DNA from: Myxococcales bacterium
GTDB lineage: Bacteria; Myxococcota_A; Polyangia; Polyangiales; Houyiibacteriaceae
DNA: 35,349 nt
Assembly: GCA_019637115.1 (NCBI GenBank)
Contig: JAHBWH010000077.1
Coordinates: 1-35,349 of the forward strand
Direction: 5' to 3'
Shown in pieces: positions 1 through 8,834 of the stretch. The position numbers were made by a program, and so were the translations under genes. Every line of letters starts with the position of its first letter. Positions within the stretch are counted from its first letter, which is position 1. The notes under the pieces are model-generated. The model made no database searches. It worked only from the letters and a program-made list of their open reading frames with translations, and had not been told where the DNA came from.

Positions 1-2408
1 AGTTCGACAGCGCCTTCCGCGCCGGGCCCGTCGTCATCTCGGCGCCGACCGGATCGGGCAAGTCCACGCGCGTGCCGGCCTGGCTGCTGGAGGGCGCGCG
101 AGCGGGTCAGCAGGTGTGGGTGATCGAGCCGCGGCGCGTGGCGTGCCGAGCGCTGGCCAGCCGCGTGGCGTCGACGGAGGGCACACGCCTCGGGGCGCGG
201 GTGGGCTACCGCGTGCGCGACGACGACCGCACGAGCGCCGAGACCCAGCTGATCTTCGCCACGCCAGGCATCGCCCTGCGTCAGCTGGCCGAGGTGCGCG
301 CCTGTCGCGCGGTGGTGGTGGACGAGCTCCACGAGCGACGACTGGACGTCGACCTCTTGTTGGCGCTCTTGCGTCACGAGCGGGAGGCCGGGCTGGTGGT
401 GATGTCCGCCACGTTCGCCGGCGACGAGATCGCGGCGAGCCTGCGCGGCGCCCACCTGCACGCCGAGGGGCGCCTCTTTCCGGTGCGCGTCACGCACGTG
501 GGAGACCGGCCGCCGGACCGCCACGAGCTGGTGGAGCGCGTGGAGCAGGCCCTCGCGCGCGCCGCCGACGATCCGGGTGACGTGCTGGTCTTCCTGCCGG
601 GCAAGGGCGAGATCAACGCCGTGTACGAGCGCCTCGCGCCACGTCGCGATCTCACCACGTTGACGTTGCACGGCGGGCTCACGCTCGACGAACAAGCGCG
701 CGTGTTCGAGCCCGCGTCCAAGCGCAAGGTCATCTTGAGCACCAACGTCGCCGAGACGTCGCTCACCGTGCCCGGCGTGGGCGTGGTGATCGACTCGGGG
801 CTGGTGCGGCGCACGCGCTATCACCAGGGGCGCGGCTTCCTCACGCTGATGCCCATCGCGGACGACAGCGCCGAGCAGCGGGCGGGGCGCGCTGGCCGCA
901 CGGCCGCGGGCGTCTGTTATCGCCTGTGGAGCCAGAGCGCGCGGCTCGCGCCGACCACGCCCCCCGAGGTGCACCGCGAGTCGCTGGTGCCGCTGGTTCT
1001 GGGCGCGGCCGGCGCAGGCGTTCCCGTGCGCGCGCTCCCCTTCCTGGACCCGCCCAAGGAGCACGCGCTGCTGCAAGCCGAGGCCGAGCTGCGGGCGCTG
1101 GGCGCTCTCGACGACGCGGGCGGCGTGACCCGCGAGGGGCTCGCGCTCTCGAGCCTCCCTCTCGACGCCTACGCGGGCCGGCTGGTCGTGGAGGCGCAGG
1201 CCCGCCGCGAGCTCGGCGAGCACGCGTTGGCGGACGACGTGGTGGCGTTGGTCGCCGCGCTGGCCGTGGGGCGCCCGCTGTTCGAGGGGCCGCCACGCGA
1301 GCAGGACCTCGCGGACGGCTCCGACCTGCGCGCCGGCGGTTGCGACGTGGTGGCGCTGGTGCGTGCGATGCGTGAAGGGAACGCCGGCCGCGACGGTTTG
1401 CATCCGGTGGCGCTGCGCGAGGCGCGCCAGCTGCAAGAGCGTTTGCGGCAAGCGCTGAGGTGGCCTGGGCGCGAGGGCGCGCGCGCGGCCACCGACGCGA
1501 TCGATCGGCACGCGATCGCGAGGGTCATCTTGGCCGCGGATGCGCGGTCTGCGTACATCGCGCGCCACCGCAAGCGCGAGACCGCCTGGGCCAACGGGGG
1601 CCCCGAGCTGGACCTCGGCCGTGAGAGCGCAGTGCGCTGGAAGCTGGAACGCGACGCCGGGCGACGCGGTGTGCCCAAGGTGGACGCGATGCTGGTGCTG
1701 GACACGCGCGCCCTCGGCACCACCCCGCGCGAGACCCGCTTGATCGCCACCTGCGCCATGCCCGTGCCGCTGGCGTGGCTCGTGGAAGCTGGGCTCGGCG
1801 AAGAGCGCCTCGGCAGCGTGACGCGCGCGCGAGGGCGCATCGTGGCCAACCTGGAGCGGGTCTACGCGGGCACCGTGCTGGCCACCCGAGAGGCCGAGCC
1901 TGAGGGGCCGCTGGCGCGCGAGGCCATCGCCAAGCTCTTCTTGGAGGGCCGCTTGTTCAAGGGCGCGCTCGCCGACGCCGAGCGCCGCCTCGGTGAGCGC
2001 GCGCTCGCCGCCGGGCTCGCGGGCACGCACCTGGGCGACACCCTGGGCCTGTCTCCGACGAAGGCCCCGCCGCCACTCGACGTGTTCCTCGCAGAGCGTC
2101 TGCTCGAGCTGGGCGTGGAGCGCCTGACCGATCTCGCGCTCCTATCCGCCGAGGACCTGCTTCCCGAGGCGCTGCCAGAGTACGAACGTGAGCTGCTGAC
2201 CCGAGAGTTCCCGCCGCGCGTGAGCGTGGGCGACGCCGAGTACGTGAGCGAGGTCGACGTGGCGCAGCGGCTCGTGACGCTGCGCATGGTGCGCGGGCAG
2301 CGCACCACGCCGCCGCCCGCGCAGTACATCCCGCGCTTCGGAGGCTTCAAGGTCTGCGCCGAGGCCGGCCGTGTCCTGCACGTCGTGCGCGGGCCCACGC
2401 GCACCTAG
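1..2408 (+). CDS. hrpB: HrpB-type DExH-box ATP-dependent helicase (5' end outside window)
   Basis: The reading frame is open from base 3, so the gene starts upstream; the GTG at 72 lies after the Walker A motif and cannot be the start. Visible motifs in order are APTGSGKST (about 42-68), DELH (321-332), MSATF, the strand LVFLPGKGEI, STNVAETSLTVPGVGVVIDSG, and QRAGRAGRT (876-902). These are superfamily 2 DEAH helicase motifs I, II, III, IV, V and VI. About 801 residues are in the window and HrpB is usually a little over 800, so only a short N-terminus is missing. The long C-terminal region fits HrpB rather than HrpA. It is expected to be a cytoplasmic nucleoside-triphosphate-driven RNA/DNA helicase; its cellular role is poorly defined in bacteria. 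A 97-bp part of the gene (2019-2115) recurs at 5561-5657. Confidence 0.9.
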   Translation, partial: FDSAFRAGPVVISAPTGSGKSTRVPAWLLEGARAGQQVWVIEPRRVACRALASRVASTEGTRLGARVGYRVRDDDRTSAETQLIFATPGIALRQLAEVRACRAVVVDELHERRLDVDLLLALLRHEREAGLVVMSATFAGDEIAASLRGAHLHAEGRLFPVRVTHVGDRPPDRHELVERVEQALARAADDPGDVLVFLPGKGEINAVYERLAPRRDLTTLTLHGGLTLDEQARVFEPASKRKVILSTNVAETSLTVPGVGVVIDSGLVRRTRYHQGRGFLTLMPIADDSAEQRAGRAGRTAAGVCYRLWSQSARLAPTTPPEVHRESLVPLVLGAAGAGVPVRALPFLDPPKEHALLQAEAELRALGALDDAGGVTREGLALSSLPLDAYAGRLVVEAQARRELGEHALADDVVALVAALAVGRPLFEGPPREQDLADGSDLRAGGCDVVALVRAMREGNAGRDGLHPVALREARQLQERLRQALRWPGREGARAATDAIDRHAIARVILAADARSAYIARHRKRETAWANGGPELDLGRESAVRWKLERDAGRRGVPKVDAMLVLDTRALGTTPRETRLIATCAMPVPLAWLVEAGLGEERLGSVTRARGRIVANLERVYAGTVLATREAEPEGPLAREAIAKLFLEGRLFKGALADAERRLGERALAAGLAGTHLGDTLGLSPTKAPPPLDVFLAERLLELGVERLTDLALLSAEDLLPEALPEYERELLTREFPPRVSVGDAEYVSEVDVAQRLVTLRMVRGQRTTPPPAQYIPRFGGFKVCAEAGRVLHVVRGPTRT

Positions 2409-2437
2409 CAGCCTGTTGTAGTACCGGCCTCCGGCGT

Positions 2438-2452
2438 CCGCCCACCGGGCGG
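2438..2452 (+). terminator. Small GC hairpin after the helicase gene
   Basis: CCGCCC and GGGCGG pair across a 3-base loop, 30 bases after the helicase stop codon. There is no run of T after it, so intrinsic terminator function is only a guess from position. The rest of 2409-2610 shows no convincing gene. Confidence 0.25.
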
Positions 2453-2610
2453 GGCCTGGCTCCTGCGCCGCGTCTTCGTCGTCGACGTCACGACCTGCCG
2501 GGGGCGGTCGTGGGCCTCTCACGCAGACCTCGGCTTCGAGACCTGCCCTGAAGCCGTCGAGGGGCCTCGACCTCTTCGTGAACGCCGCGAGGCCCGCGCC
2601 CTCGCTCGCG

Positions 2611-3099
2611 TCAATCCTCGGCGCGCTCCCAGGTCACCGTCTCCACCTGCATCGCATCGACGACTTCGCCATCACGAACCAGCTCGACGGTCGTCGTGCC
2701 TGCGCCCGCGATGTCGAACGTGACGTCCGCCTGCCACGTGCTGCCGCTCTCTCCGACCTGCTCGGTGATCTCGCCGATCGAGCGCAGCGAGAGAGGACCC
2801 TCACCGACCTGGAGCCCATCGAACTCGTGTACCGAGAGCATGAGCCCCGCGACGCCTTCCTCGTGAGCGGCGTAGGGATACGTGACGCACGCCCCCTCCG
2901 CGGTGCAGCCGACGTACACGGAGTCGCCCGGCTCGCTCCACACCCCCGAGGAGAAGAGCCCACCGAGCGAGACCTCGACGGCCTCGCCGAGGGTCGCCGT
3001 GAGGGCGTCGCCGAGCGCGTCTCTGTCGACGCAGCCGGCGGCAGCGAGCGAGCAGAGAGCCGAAACCAGCGTGAGGGACCGGAAGGAAGCGATGCGCAT
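2611..3099 (-). CDS. Small secreted lipoprotein, function unknown
   Basis: 162 residues from the ATG at 3099. The frame is open further upstream, but this start is preceded by AAAGG at good spacing and begins a clear lipoprotein signal: MRIAS, a hydrophobic stretch and the lipobox AAGC. The mature part has no Pfam domain I recognise. It looks beta-rich, with two Cys flanking GCTAEGACVTY and a segment beginning TFDIAGAGTTTVELVRDGE near the C-terminus. By signal class it is exported by Sec and lipidated, so it should sit in the cell envelope. It stands alone, convergent with the helicase. Nothing in the context suggests a substrate or partner. Confidence 0.7.
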   Translation of the reverse strand: MRIASFRSLTLVSALCSLAAAGCVDRDALGDALTATLGEAVEVSLGGLFSSGVWSEPGDSVYVGCTAEGACVTYPYAAHEEGVAGLMLSVHEFDGLQVGEGPLSLRSIGEITEQVGESGSTWQADVTFDIAGAGTTTVELVRDGEVVDAMQVETVTWERAED

Positions 3100-3654
3100 G
3101 ATGGAACCTTTCTCGAAGTGCGCCCCCGATGGCGCCGTCGCGTTGGATTTTGCAAGCCACGGACCAAGCCCCGTGCGGCCGCTGAAGGCCGCGGGGCTCG
3201 GCGCGGCAGGACCCCGTCCGTCGACGCGCAGCCGGTCGGTGAGCGCCGCTCGCGTACGCACACGATGTCTACGCGAGCGGGGAATCGCCCCGCATCTCCG
3301 AGCGCGAATGCGTCGCGCGAGTCGAGCCGACGCGCGCGCTCATCGTCACGAACTCGAGCGGCCCGCGCAGCGCCATGGCTGGCTGCTGGCTCAGCATGCG
3401 CCAAGAGGCTGTGGCTCAGATTCACGGTCTCAACGCACGCCAATCGATGAGGCAGAGAACGGCATGCAATGGGAACTCGTCGCGAGCGCGACGGAGTCTC
3501 GCCGGGCTGCGCGACGGCGTCTCGCCGGGCTGCGCGTCGGAGTCTTCGGGGCTGCGTGACTTCGCGCGGACTGCGAGCCTCGGACCGTCGGCGCCCGATT
3601 CGACCTCGCGGGGGTGGTGACGACGCCGCGTTCGCGCGCACCGCGGGTCGGGGG
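3100..3654. other. 555-bp gene-free stretch with a 22-23 bp triple repeat
   Basis: This separates two minus-strand lipoprotein genes. Open frames here are short, Arg/Ser-rich and lack starts with ribosome sites, so I see no gene. The only structure is the tandem repeat listed separately at 3489-3556. The right side (about 3370-3480) is visibly less GC-rich than its surroundings and may hold the promoter of the 2611-3099 lipoprotein or an old gene remnant. Confidence 0.5.
3489..3556 (+). repeat. 22-23 bp tandem repeat, three copies
   Basis: Three head-to-tail units at 3489-3511, 3512-3534 and 3535-3556, each of the form CG(A/T)CGGNGTCT..CGGGCTGCG. The first two differ by one base; the third is diverged and one base shorter. 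The array is in non-coding DNA. Confidence 0.8.
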
Positions 3655-4464
3655 CTACGGCGCGGCGTAGAAGCGTTCGACGTCGTCCGTGAACTCCAGT
3701 CGCTCCATCGGGTAGATCCGCTGGAAGACGCGGGGCTGGGCCGCTCCCTCGGGCACGAACATCAAGCGCGGCACGTCGCTGCGGGAGTCACGGAGCACGT
3801 CATCGAAGGGCCGCTGCTGGAACGCGGCGTCGAGGTAGAAGAGGTACGGCCGGATCCACGCGCCATAGTCGACCTCGTCGAGCTCGGCCGTCGCGAGCAC
3901 CAGCTGCTCCCCACGGTCGAGCGCGCCGGCCAGACCGAGCGCGTGAAGGCCGCGGCCTTCCGCCGTGCGCGCGACCACGCCGAACTGCGGATCGGCCAGC
4001 ACCCACCCATGCCCGGCCACGTACACCTCGACGACCACATGGCCCGCGCCCGCCTCCGCGGTGGCGACATCCTCACGCTTGAGCGAGAGCACGCGGGCCT
4101 TGAAGCCCGCCACCTGAAGCGCTCCGGCAAGCAAGATCGAGTACTCGGTGCATCGCAGCGGCTCCCCCTCGAGGCTCGCGCGCCACAGCGTCTCTGGGTG
4201 GGTCGACGCGGCGTCGCGGCCCCCATCATGGCTGGTCAGCTCGTGCACCCAGCGCGTCAGCCGCTCCACCTGCGCGAGCCCAGCGTCGGCCCCCGCGAGG
4301 ACCTCGTCCAGCGCCGCCACCTCTCGAAAGCGCTCGAGCGGCGGCTCGGCGGGGTCGTGCCACGCGAACCCAGGTGAAGGCGCGGGAGCCTGCGCAGGCG
4401 CTGCCTGCGAGGGGTGGCAGCCGAACGAAAGGGTGAGGAGCAAGACGATCGAGAGATGGCGCAT
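3655..4464 (-). CDS. Transglutaminase-like lipoprotein
   Basis: 269 residues from the ATG at 4464, which has an ideal GGAG ribosome site and starts a lipoprotein signal ending in the lipobox LSFGC. The core resembles the transglutaminase-like cysteine-protease fold. Cys105 lies in RCTEYS at the head of a helix, His142 in GHVVVEVYV, and Asp158 in WVLADPQFG, giving the Cys-His-Asp order and spacing of the family. In bacteria such proteins are usually peptidases or amidases of the envelope; the substrate here cannot be read from sequence. The N-terminal linker is Ala/Pro-rich, as expected for a lipid-tethered domain. The C-terminal part (about 175-269) matches nothing I know. The gene stands alone. 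Confidence 0.75.
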   Translation of the reverse strand: MRHLSIVLLLTLSFGCHPSQAAPAQAPAPSPGFAWHDPAEPPLERFREVAALDEVLAGADAGLAQVERLTRWVHELTSHDGGRDAASTHPETLWRASLEGEPLRCTEYSILLAGALQVAGFKARVLSLKREDVATAEAGAGHVVVEVYVAGHGWVLADPQFGVVARTAEGRGLHALGLAGALDRGEQLVLATAELDEVDYGAWIRPYLFYLDAAFQQRPFDDVLRDSRSDVPRLMFVPEGAAQPRVFQRIYPMERLEFTDDVERFYAAP

Positions 4465-4828
4465 CGGATCTCCTTGGTGGGCCGCGATCGGCCCGCGTCG
4501 TCCTCTACGCGCAGCCCGCGCCATCGATGTCATCTCGCGCACCATGAGCCGCCGGGCCGAGGGGCGAAGCGCCAATGGTGCGTGGCTTCCGTCGTGTCTT
4601 TGGACAATGCAAATAGATGCGAACCAAGAGAAAGGTTGACTGAATGTGTGACGACGTGGGTAGGCGATCGTGAACATGAACGCACATCACGTTTTGGCCG
4701 CAGCCGTGGAAACTCGGAAAATCACGGAAATTTAGGTTGGCACGGGGCTGGCATGGGCAGCGTCCGAGCTCGCGATCACGCGGCTCATACCGGTTCCAGG
4801 AATGGTTTTTTCAGCAATCGGGTAAATC
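4465..4828. other. Divergent promoter region between two lipoprotein genes
   Basis: 364 bp without a gene. The part from about 4590 to 4740 is distinctly AT-richer than the rest of the window. It includes a short direct repeat of CGGAAA around 4715-4728 and ends in the sigma-54-type promoter at 4738-4753. The minus-strand transglutaminase-like gene must also be transcribed from here. Confidence 0.6.
4738..4753 (+). promoter_or_regulatory. Sigma-54-type -24/-12 promoter
   Basis: TGGCACG, four bases, then TGGCA. This matches the known RpoN consensus TGGCACG-N4-TTGCA except for one base in the -12 box, and the GG (4739-4740) and GC (4751-4752) are exactly 10 bp apart. The expected transcript start is near 4764, about 65 bases before the lipoprotein ATG at 4829. 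The AT-rich DNA just upstream could hold activator sites. Confidence 0.65.
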
Positions 4829-5383
4829 ATGACCAAGAAGTTCAGCGCGCATCTCGCCCTCTCTCTCCTCTCGGTGAGCGTCGCGCTCGGCTGCAGCAGC
4901 AGCCGCAGCGCATCCGATGATTCGATGGATTCGATGGCCGACGCAGGCCCGATCGACCACGACGCGCAGGCGCCTCCGGTCGACGAGGTCGCGCCCGATG
5001 CACCTCGACCGTCCGACCCGGACCGCGTCATCACGGACGAGGACTGGCAAGCCGCGGTTCGCTCACTCTGCGACGCCTTGGACGCCTGCGGTGGCGAAGA
5101 CGCCTTGCCGCTCGCGCCAGAGGATGACGAAGGCTTCGAGGATGAGGGCTCAACCTTCGACGAGCTCTGCGACGATCCCACCGGCGCCGGGAGCGTCGGA
5201 GGCGATCTCTGGCGGCTCGTCTTCGAGTCGCAGGCGTGTGCGTCCGCGAACACGCTGCTCCTCGAGTGTGGCGCCGCAGCGCTCGACGCCTCGTGCGTCG
5301 AGGACGAGGACGAGGATCCGTGTGCCGCCGAAGAGCAACTGGTGATGGACTCGTGCAGCTGGGCCGCGCTCGGCTCGGAGTGA
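4829..5383 (+). CDS. Acidic Cys-rich lipoprotein, function unknown
   Basis: 184 residues. The N-terminus is a lipoprotein signal (MTKKF, hydrophobic stretch, lipobox ALGC), followed by Ser/Asp-rich and Pro/Asp-rich linkers. The mature domain (about 68-184) holds at least seven Cys besides the lipidated one, for example in SLCDALDACGG, ELCDD, QACASANTLLLECG and DSCSW, together with very acidic runs such as DEDEDP. This suggests a disulphide-bonded secreted fold, possibly binding cations, which is inference only. No family recognised. The sigma-54-type promoter at 4738-4753 suggests regulated expression through an enhancer-binding activator. The ribosome site is weak. Confidence 0.75.
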   Translation: MTKKFSAHLALSLLSVSVALGCSSSRSASDDSMDSMADAGPIDHDAQAPPVDEVAPDAPRPSDPDRVITDEDWQAAVRSLCDALDACGGEDALPLAPEDDEGFEDEGSTFDELCDDPTGAGSVGGDLWRLVFESQACASANTLLLECGAAALDASCVEDEDEDPCAAEEQLVMDSCSWAALGSE

Positions 5384-5754
5384 GCGCTCGTCGATCGGAT
5401 GTCATCGACGCCACTTCGCGGGCATCGCGAGGCCATCGGCAACGTTGAAGGCGCAAGCAGGCTCCGCACGACGCGGCGATGCGCGGCCCGGCCAGCCCGA
5501 GCCGCTCGGCCTGCGAGCAGACTGATCCAGGATCGGCGTCGAGTGATTGGTGGTCTGGGTGCGGGCACGCACCTGGGCGACGTCCTGGGCCTGTCTCCGA
5601 CGAAGGCCCCGCCGCCACTCGACGTGTTCCTCGCAAAGCGTCAGCTCGAGTTGGGCGGGAGCTTCTCGCGCGGCCCGGAGGCTGACGAGCTGCTCGCGCA
5701 GCTCGTCAGCTGGGGGATCCCGACCGTGCGTTGAGGGCCGCGCTCGCGGGATCG
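5384..5754. other. 371-bp stretch containing a displaced helicase-gene fragment
   Basis: No complete gene is supported. It holds the 97-bp copy of helicase sequence (5561-5657) inside an open frame running to the stop at about 5734. DNA on either side of that copy does not match the helicase gene. Confidence 0.6.
5561..5657 (+). pseudogene. Displaced 97-bp fragment of the upstream helicase gene
   Basis: Bases 5561-5657 match 2019-2115 of the HrpB-type gene at 92 of 97 positions, same orientation, offset 3542 bp. The encoded peptide (GTHLGD, LGLSPTKAPPPLDVFLA) is kept in an open frame, but there is no start with a ribosome site and no helicase domain. Identity ends abruptly on both sides. It is a partial duplication, or the scar of an insertion or recombination. 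The frame continues after it to give an unrelated tail ending SWGIPTVR. Confidence 0.75.
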
Positions 5755-7176
5755 TCAGCCGAGGCCGGAGAGAGGCCCGTTGCCCTCGAGCGCGAAGCGG
5801 TTCACCTCGATCCCCGCAGCGTGGAGCATCGAGATGTAGAGGTTGGGCAGCGGCGCGCCGCCTTCGACGACGATGTGCCGACCCGTCCGGACCGCGCCGC
5901 GCCCGTGCCCGCCGAGCAGGATGGGGAGGTTCGTGTGCCGGTGCACCGGACCCGACTGCTGCGGCGTGAGGTCGCCGAGCGCGGTGCCGCTGCGGTGGCC
6001 CGTGCCATCGAGACCGCCACCGAAGAGGACGAGCGTGTTGTCGAGCAGCGTCGTGCCGTCGCCCTCCTCGAAGCGCTGGAGCGTGCGGAGCAACCGGCCG
6101 AATTGCTCGACCTGCCAGGCGTTGATCGCCTCGATGCGCTGGATGTCCGTGTTGCCGGACTCGAGGTGGCTCATCGCGTGGTGGTTGCTCGTGATGCGGT
6201 TGCCGCCGACCGTGATGTGGTCGTGCACCGAGCCCTGCTTCTGCATCATCATCGAGACGACGCGCGTGCGGTCGCACTGGAAGGCGAGCGCCATCACGTC
6301 GAAGAAGAGCTGCACGTGGGTCGGGAAGTCGTAGCCGCTCTCGGGCGGCGGTGACCCCGGATCGCACGAGCGGCCGGGCTCCGAGTCGAGGCGCACCTCG
6401 AGCGCGCGGATGCCCTCGAGGTACTCGTCGAGCTTCTCGTTGTCGCGGGTGCCGAGGCGGCCACGCAGTCGGCGCACGTCGTCGAGCACGCCGTCGAGCA
6501 CGCTCCGCTCGAGCGCGATGCGCCGGTCTCGCTCGATCGCCGACTCGCCGGGATCGAAGCCCGCGAAGAGGCGCTCGAAGACCGCGCGGGGCGACCGCTC
6601 GCGCTCGGCGGGCGTCGTCTCGTTGACCCAGCTCAGGTTCGCTTGATAAATCGGCGCGTAGCCGGAGTCGCCGCCGTATCCGCCGAAGGTGCTCAGCACG
6701 AGGTTCGGGATCTCGGGCGTGTACTCGCGGAGGTGCTGCGCGGCGAGGATGTCGATCGACTGACCGTTGCGGATGTCCGAGCCGGAGGTCTTGCGGATGC
6801 GTGCGCAGGTGAGGAACGTCGCGGTGTCACGGGCGTGGTCACCGGGGCCGTCGTCCGAGACGGTGCCGTCGGCGTAGGTGTAGCGACCCTGGCCCGGGCG
6901 GTTGTGCAGACCCGAGATCACGCTGAAGTGATCGCGCATGTCCTCGAGGGGGCGCAGCATCGAGGGCATCGCGTAGCCCGCGCCCTCGGTGGTCGGCGTG
7001 AAGTTGCGCCGGATGATGCCGTGCGGGACCCAGACCCACGCGAGGCGGACGCGGCGGTCCTCCTGGGCCTTGGCGCGCTCGCGCATGGTGCGAGGCGCCA
7101 TGGCCTCGAGGTAGGGGAGGGCGATCGCGGCGCCCGCGCCACCGAGGAAGGCTCGGCGTGACAGTCGGAAGCTCAT
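5755..7176 (-). CDS. DUF1552 (HXXSHH) protein, Tat-exported
   Basis: 473 residues from the ATG at 7176, preceded by GAGGTGA. The N-terminus is a twin-arginine signal, SRRAFLGGAG, followed by a hydrophobic stretch, so it is probably exported folded. The body fits DUF1552: the WVPHG strand near the start, LLDNTLVLFGGGLDGTGH, and TNLPILLGGHGRG near the end. Where the family's name-giving HxxSHH would lie I read NHHAMSHLESG. Function is unknown; the fold of such proteins is often likened to alkaline phosphatase or sulfatase superfamily members. Its ATG overlaps the stop of the DUF1592 gene (ATGA, 7173-7176), so the two are translationally coupled and probably act together. A second pair lies at 26342-29376. 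Confidence 0.85.
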   Translation of the reverse strand: MSFRLSRRAFLGGAGAAIALPYLEAMAPRTMRERAKAQEDRRVRLAWVWVPHGIIRRNFTPTTEGAGYAMPSMLRPLEDMRDHFSVISGLHNRPGQGRYTYADGTVSDDGPGDHARDTATFLTCARIRKTSGSDIRNGQSIDILAAQHLREYTPEIPNLVLSTFGGYGGDSGYAPIYQANLSWVNETTPAERERSPRAVFERLFAGFDPGESAIERDRRIALERSVLDGVLDDVRRLRGRLGTRDNEKLDEYLEGIRALEVRLDSEPGRSCDPGSPPPESGYDFPTHVQLFFDVMALAFQCDRTRVVSMMMQKQGSVHDHITVGGNRITSNHHAMSHLESGNTDIQRIEAINAWQVEQFGRLLRTLQRFEEGDGTTLLDNTLVLFGGGLDGTGHRSGTALGDLTPQQSGPVHRHTNLPILLGGHGRGAVRTGRHIVVEGGAPLPNLYISMLHAAGIEVNRFALEGNGPLSGLG

Positions 7177-8834
7177 CGGCTCACCTCGTTCGTATGGCCC
7201 ACGGTACGGAAGACGTCGTCCAGGAGGGTCTCGGCGAGCACGGAGCGGAGCGAGCCGCCCTCCGCGTTCGCGCGCGAGACGATGCCGTCGACGATGCAGT
7301 GGTCGGCGGCGCGGAGGCTGCGGCCGAGCACGTAGGAGAGCAGGTGCTCTGTGACGCAGCCGCCGAAGCGGGGGTCGTCGGCGAGGAACTGGCCGAGCTC
7401 CTGCGGGCCGTCGAACGAGCGGCCGTCGGCCAGCTGACCGAGCGAGTCGATCGGCGCGCCGGTCTCGTCCTCGGTGCGCCACGCGCCGACGGCGTCGAAG
7501 GCCTCGAGCGCGAAGCCGAGCGGATCCATGACGTCGTGGCATGTCGCGCACTCGGGATCGGCGCGGTGCTGCTCGAGCCGCTCGCGCAGGGTGACGACGG
7601 TGCCGTCGGGGTCGGTCGTCTCGTCGTTGAAGGCCTCGACGTTGTCGGGCGGCGCGGGCGGAGGCGCGCAGAGGAAGCGCTCGAGCAGGTACTCGCCACG
7701 CTTCACCGGCGACGTGCGGTTGGGCATCGAGGTCACGGTCAGCAGCGAGCCCTGCGTGAGCAGGCCGCCGCGCGGGCTGCCCGCGGGGAGGCGCACGCGG
7801 CGCATCTCGTCACCCTCGACGCCTTCGATGCCGTAGTGGGCGGCGAGGCGCTCGTTGACGAAGGTGAAGTCGGCGGTGACGAGGGTCGAGAGCGGCAGAT
7901 CCTCCTCGATGACGTGGCGGATGAAGAGGCGCGTCTCCTCGAGCATCGCGGCGCGGAGCGCCGGGTCGAAGCCCGGGAAGAGGTCCGGCGCGGGGCTCGA
8001 GTAGGCGAGGCGGTAGACCTTCAGCCAGCGGACCGCGAACTCGTCGAGGAACGCGTCGAAGCGCGGGTCCGCGATCATGCGATCCATCTGCGCGCGGATC
8101 GCGCCGGTGTCGTTGAGCGCGCCCGCAGCCGCAAGCTCGAAGAGCTCGTCGTCGGGCATCGTGGCCCAGAGCGCGTAGGAGAGGCGCGAGGCCAGCTCGT
8201 AGCCGTCGAGCTCGCGGATGCCCTCGCCGTGCGTCTCGGGGCGGAAGAGGAAGCTCGCGCTGAGGAGCGCGGAGCGGATGCCCTGCGAGAGCGCGAGCTC
8301 GAAGGTGCGGCCCTCGGCCGCGTCACCGACGAGCGTCGCGAAGGCGTCGAGCTCGGCCTCGCTCACCGGGCGGCGCCAAGCGCGCGGGAGGAAGCGCTCC
8401 CCGAACGCGCGCCCACACGCCGCCGCCCCGTCGCTCGCCGGATCACAAGTGCCGGCGTAGCGCGCGACGAAGTCGGAGCGGCGGGCGTACTCGAGCCCGA
8501 TCTCGCTCACGATGTTGTTGAGGCCCTCGATCGCGACGGGGCCGATCGTCAGGACGTCGGCGTCGTTGAGGAAGCCCGCGTGGCTCTCGTTGTCGGGCGG
8601 GAGCGTGGCGGTCGCAGGGCGGCCGACGTCGGGGCCGAAGAGCTCCGCGAGCGTCCGGTCGATCTCCGTCCGGTTGAGCCGGTGGAGGGTGACGAACCCG
8701 GGGCTCTGGTCGATTCGAGCGCAATAGTCCGAGCTGGGTCGCTCGGTCGGATCACTCGAGCCGGGATCTCCGATGGCCCCCTGGCAGCCCAGGAGAGGCA
8801 CGATCACCGCGATGGCGAGGCGAGAACGGGGCAT
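7173..8834 (-). CDS. DUF1592-family lipoprotein with a single CxxCH motif
   Basis: 553 residues from the ATG at 8834, chosen because it starts a lipoprotein signal with lipobox LLGC; no clear Shine-Dalgarno. The order of segments fits the DUF1587, DUF1595, DUF1592, DUF1588 and DUF1585 set known from planctomycetes and myxobacteria. LHRLNRTEIDRTL is near the N-terminus, FLPRAWRRPVSEAELDAF next, then YELASRLSYALWATMPDDELF. CATCH (residues 429-433, bases 7536-7550) sits in DPECATCHDVMDPLGFALE, and the C-terminus has YVLGRSLRAADHC. The CxxCH suggests covalent c-type haem, expected outside the cytoplasm. The first gene of a two-gene operon with the Tat-exported DUF1552 partner. Biochemical activity is unknown. 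Confidence 0.85.
   Translation of the reverse strand: MPRSRLAIAVIVPLLGCQGAIGDPGSSDPTERPSSDYCARIDQSPGFVTLHRLNRTEIDRTLAELFGPDVGRPATATLPPDNESHAGFLNDADVLTIGPVAIEGLNNIVSEIGLEYARRSDFVARYAGTCDPASDGAAACGRAFGERFLPRAWRRPVSEAELDAFATLVGDAAEGRTFELALSQGIRSALLSASFLFRPETHGEGIRELDGYELASRLSYALWATMPDDELFELAAAGALNDTGAIRAQMDRMIADPRFDAFLDEFAVRWLKVYRLAYSSPAPDLFPGFDPALRAAMLEETRLFIRHVIEEDLPLSTLVTADFTFVNERLAAHYGIEGVEGDEMRRVRLPAGSPRGGLLTQGSLLTVTSMPNRTSPVKRGEYLLERFLCAPPPAPPDNVEAFNDETTDPDGTVVTLRERLEQHRADPECATCHDVMDPLGFALEAFDAVGAWRTEDETGAPIDSLGQLADGRSFDGPQELGQFLADDPRFGGCVTEHLLSYVLGRSLRAADHCIVDGIVSRANAEGGSLRSVLAETLLDDVFRTVGHTNEVSR

Noticed and set aside
72-74. GTG at 72 as the helicase start
   Set aside because: The Walker A motif is encoded upstream (about 42-68) in the same open frame, so the gene starts outside the window.
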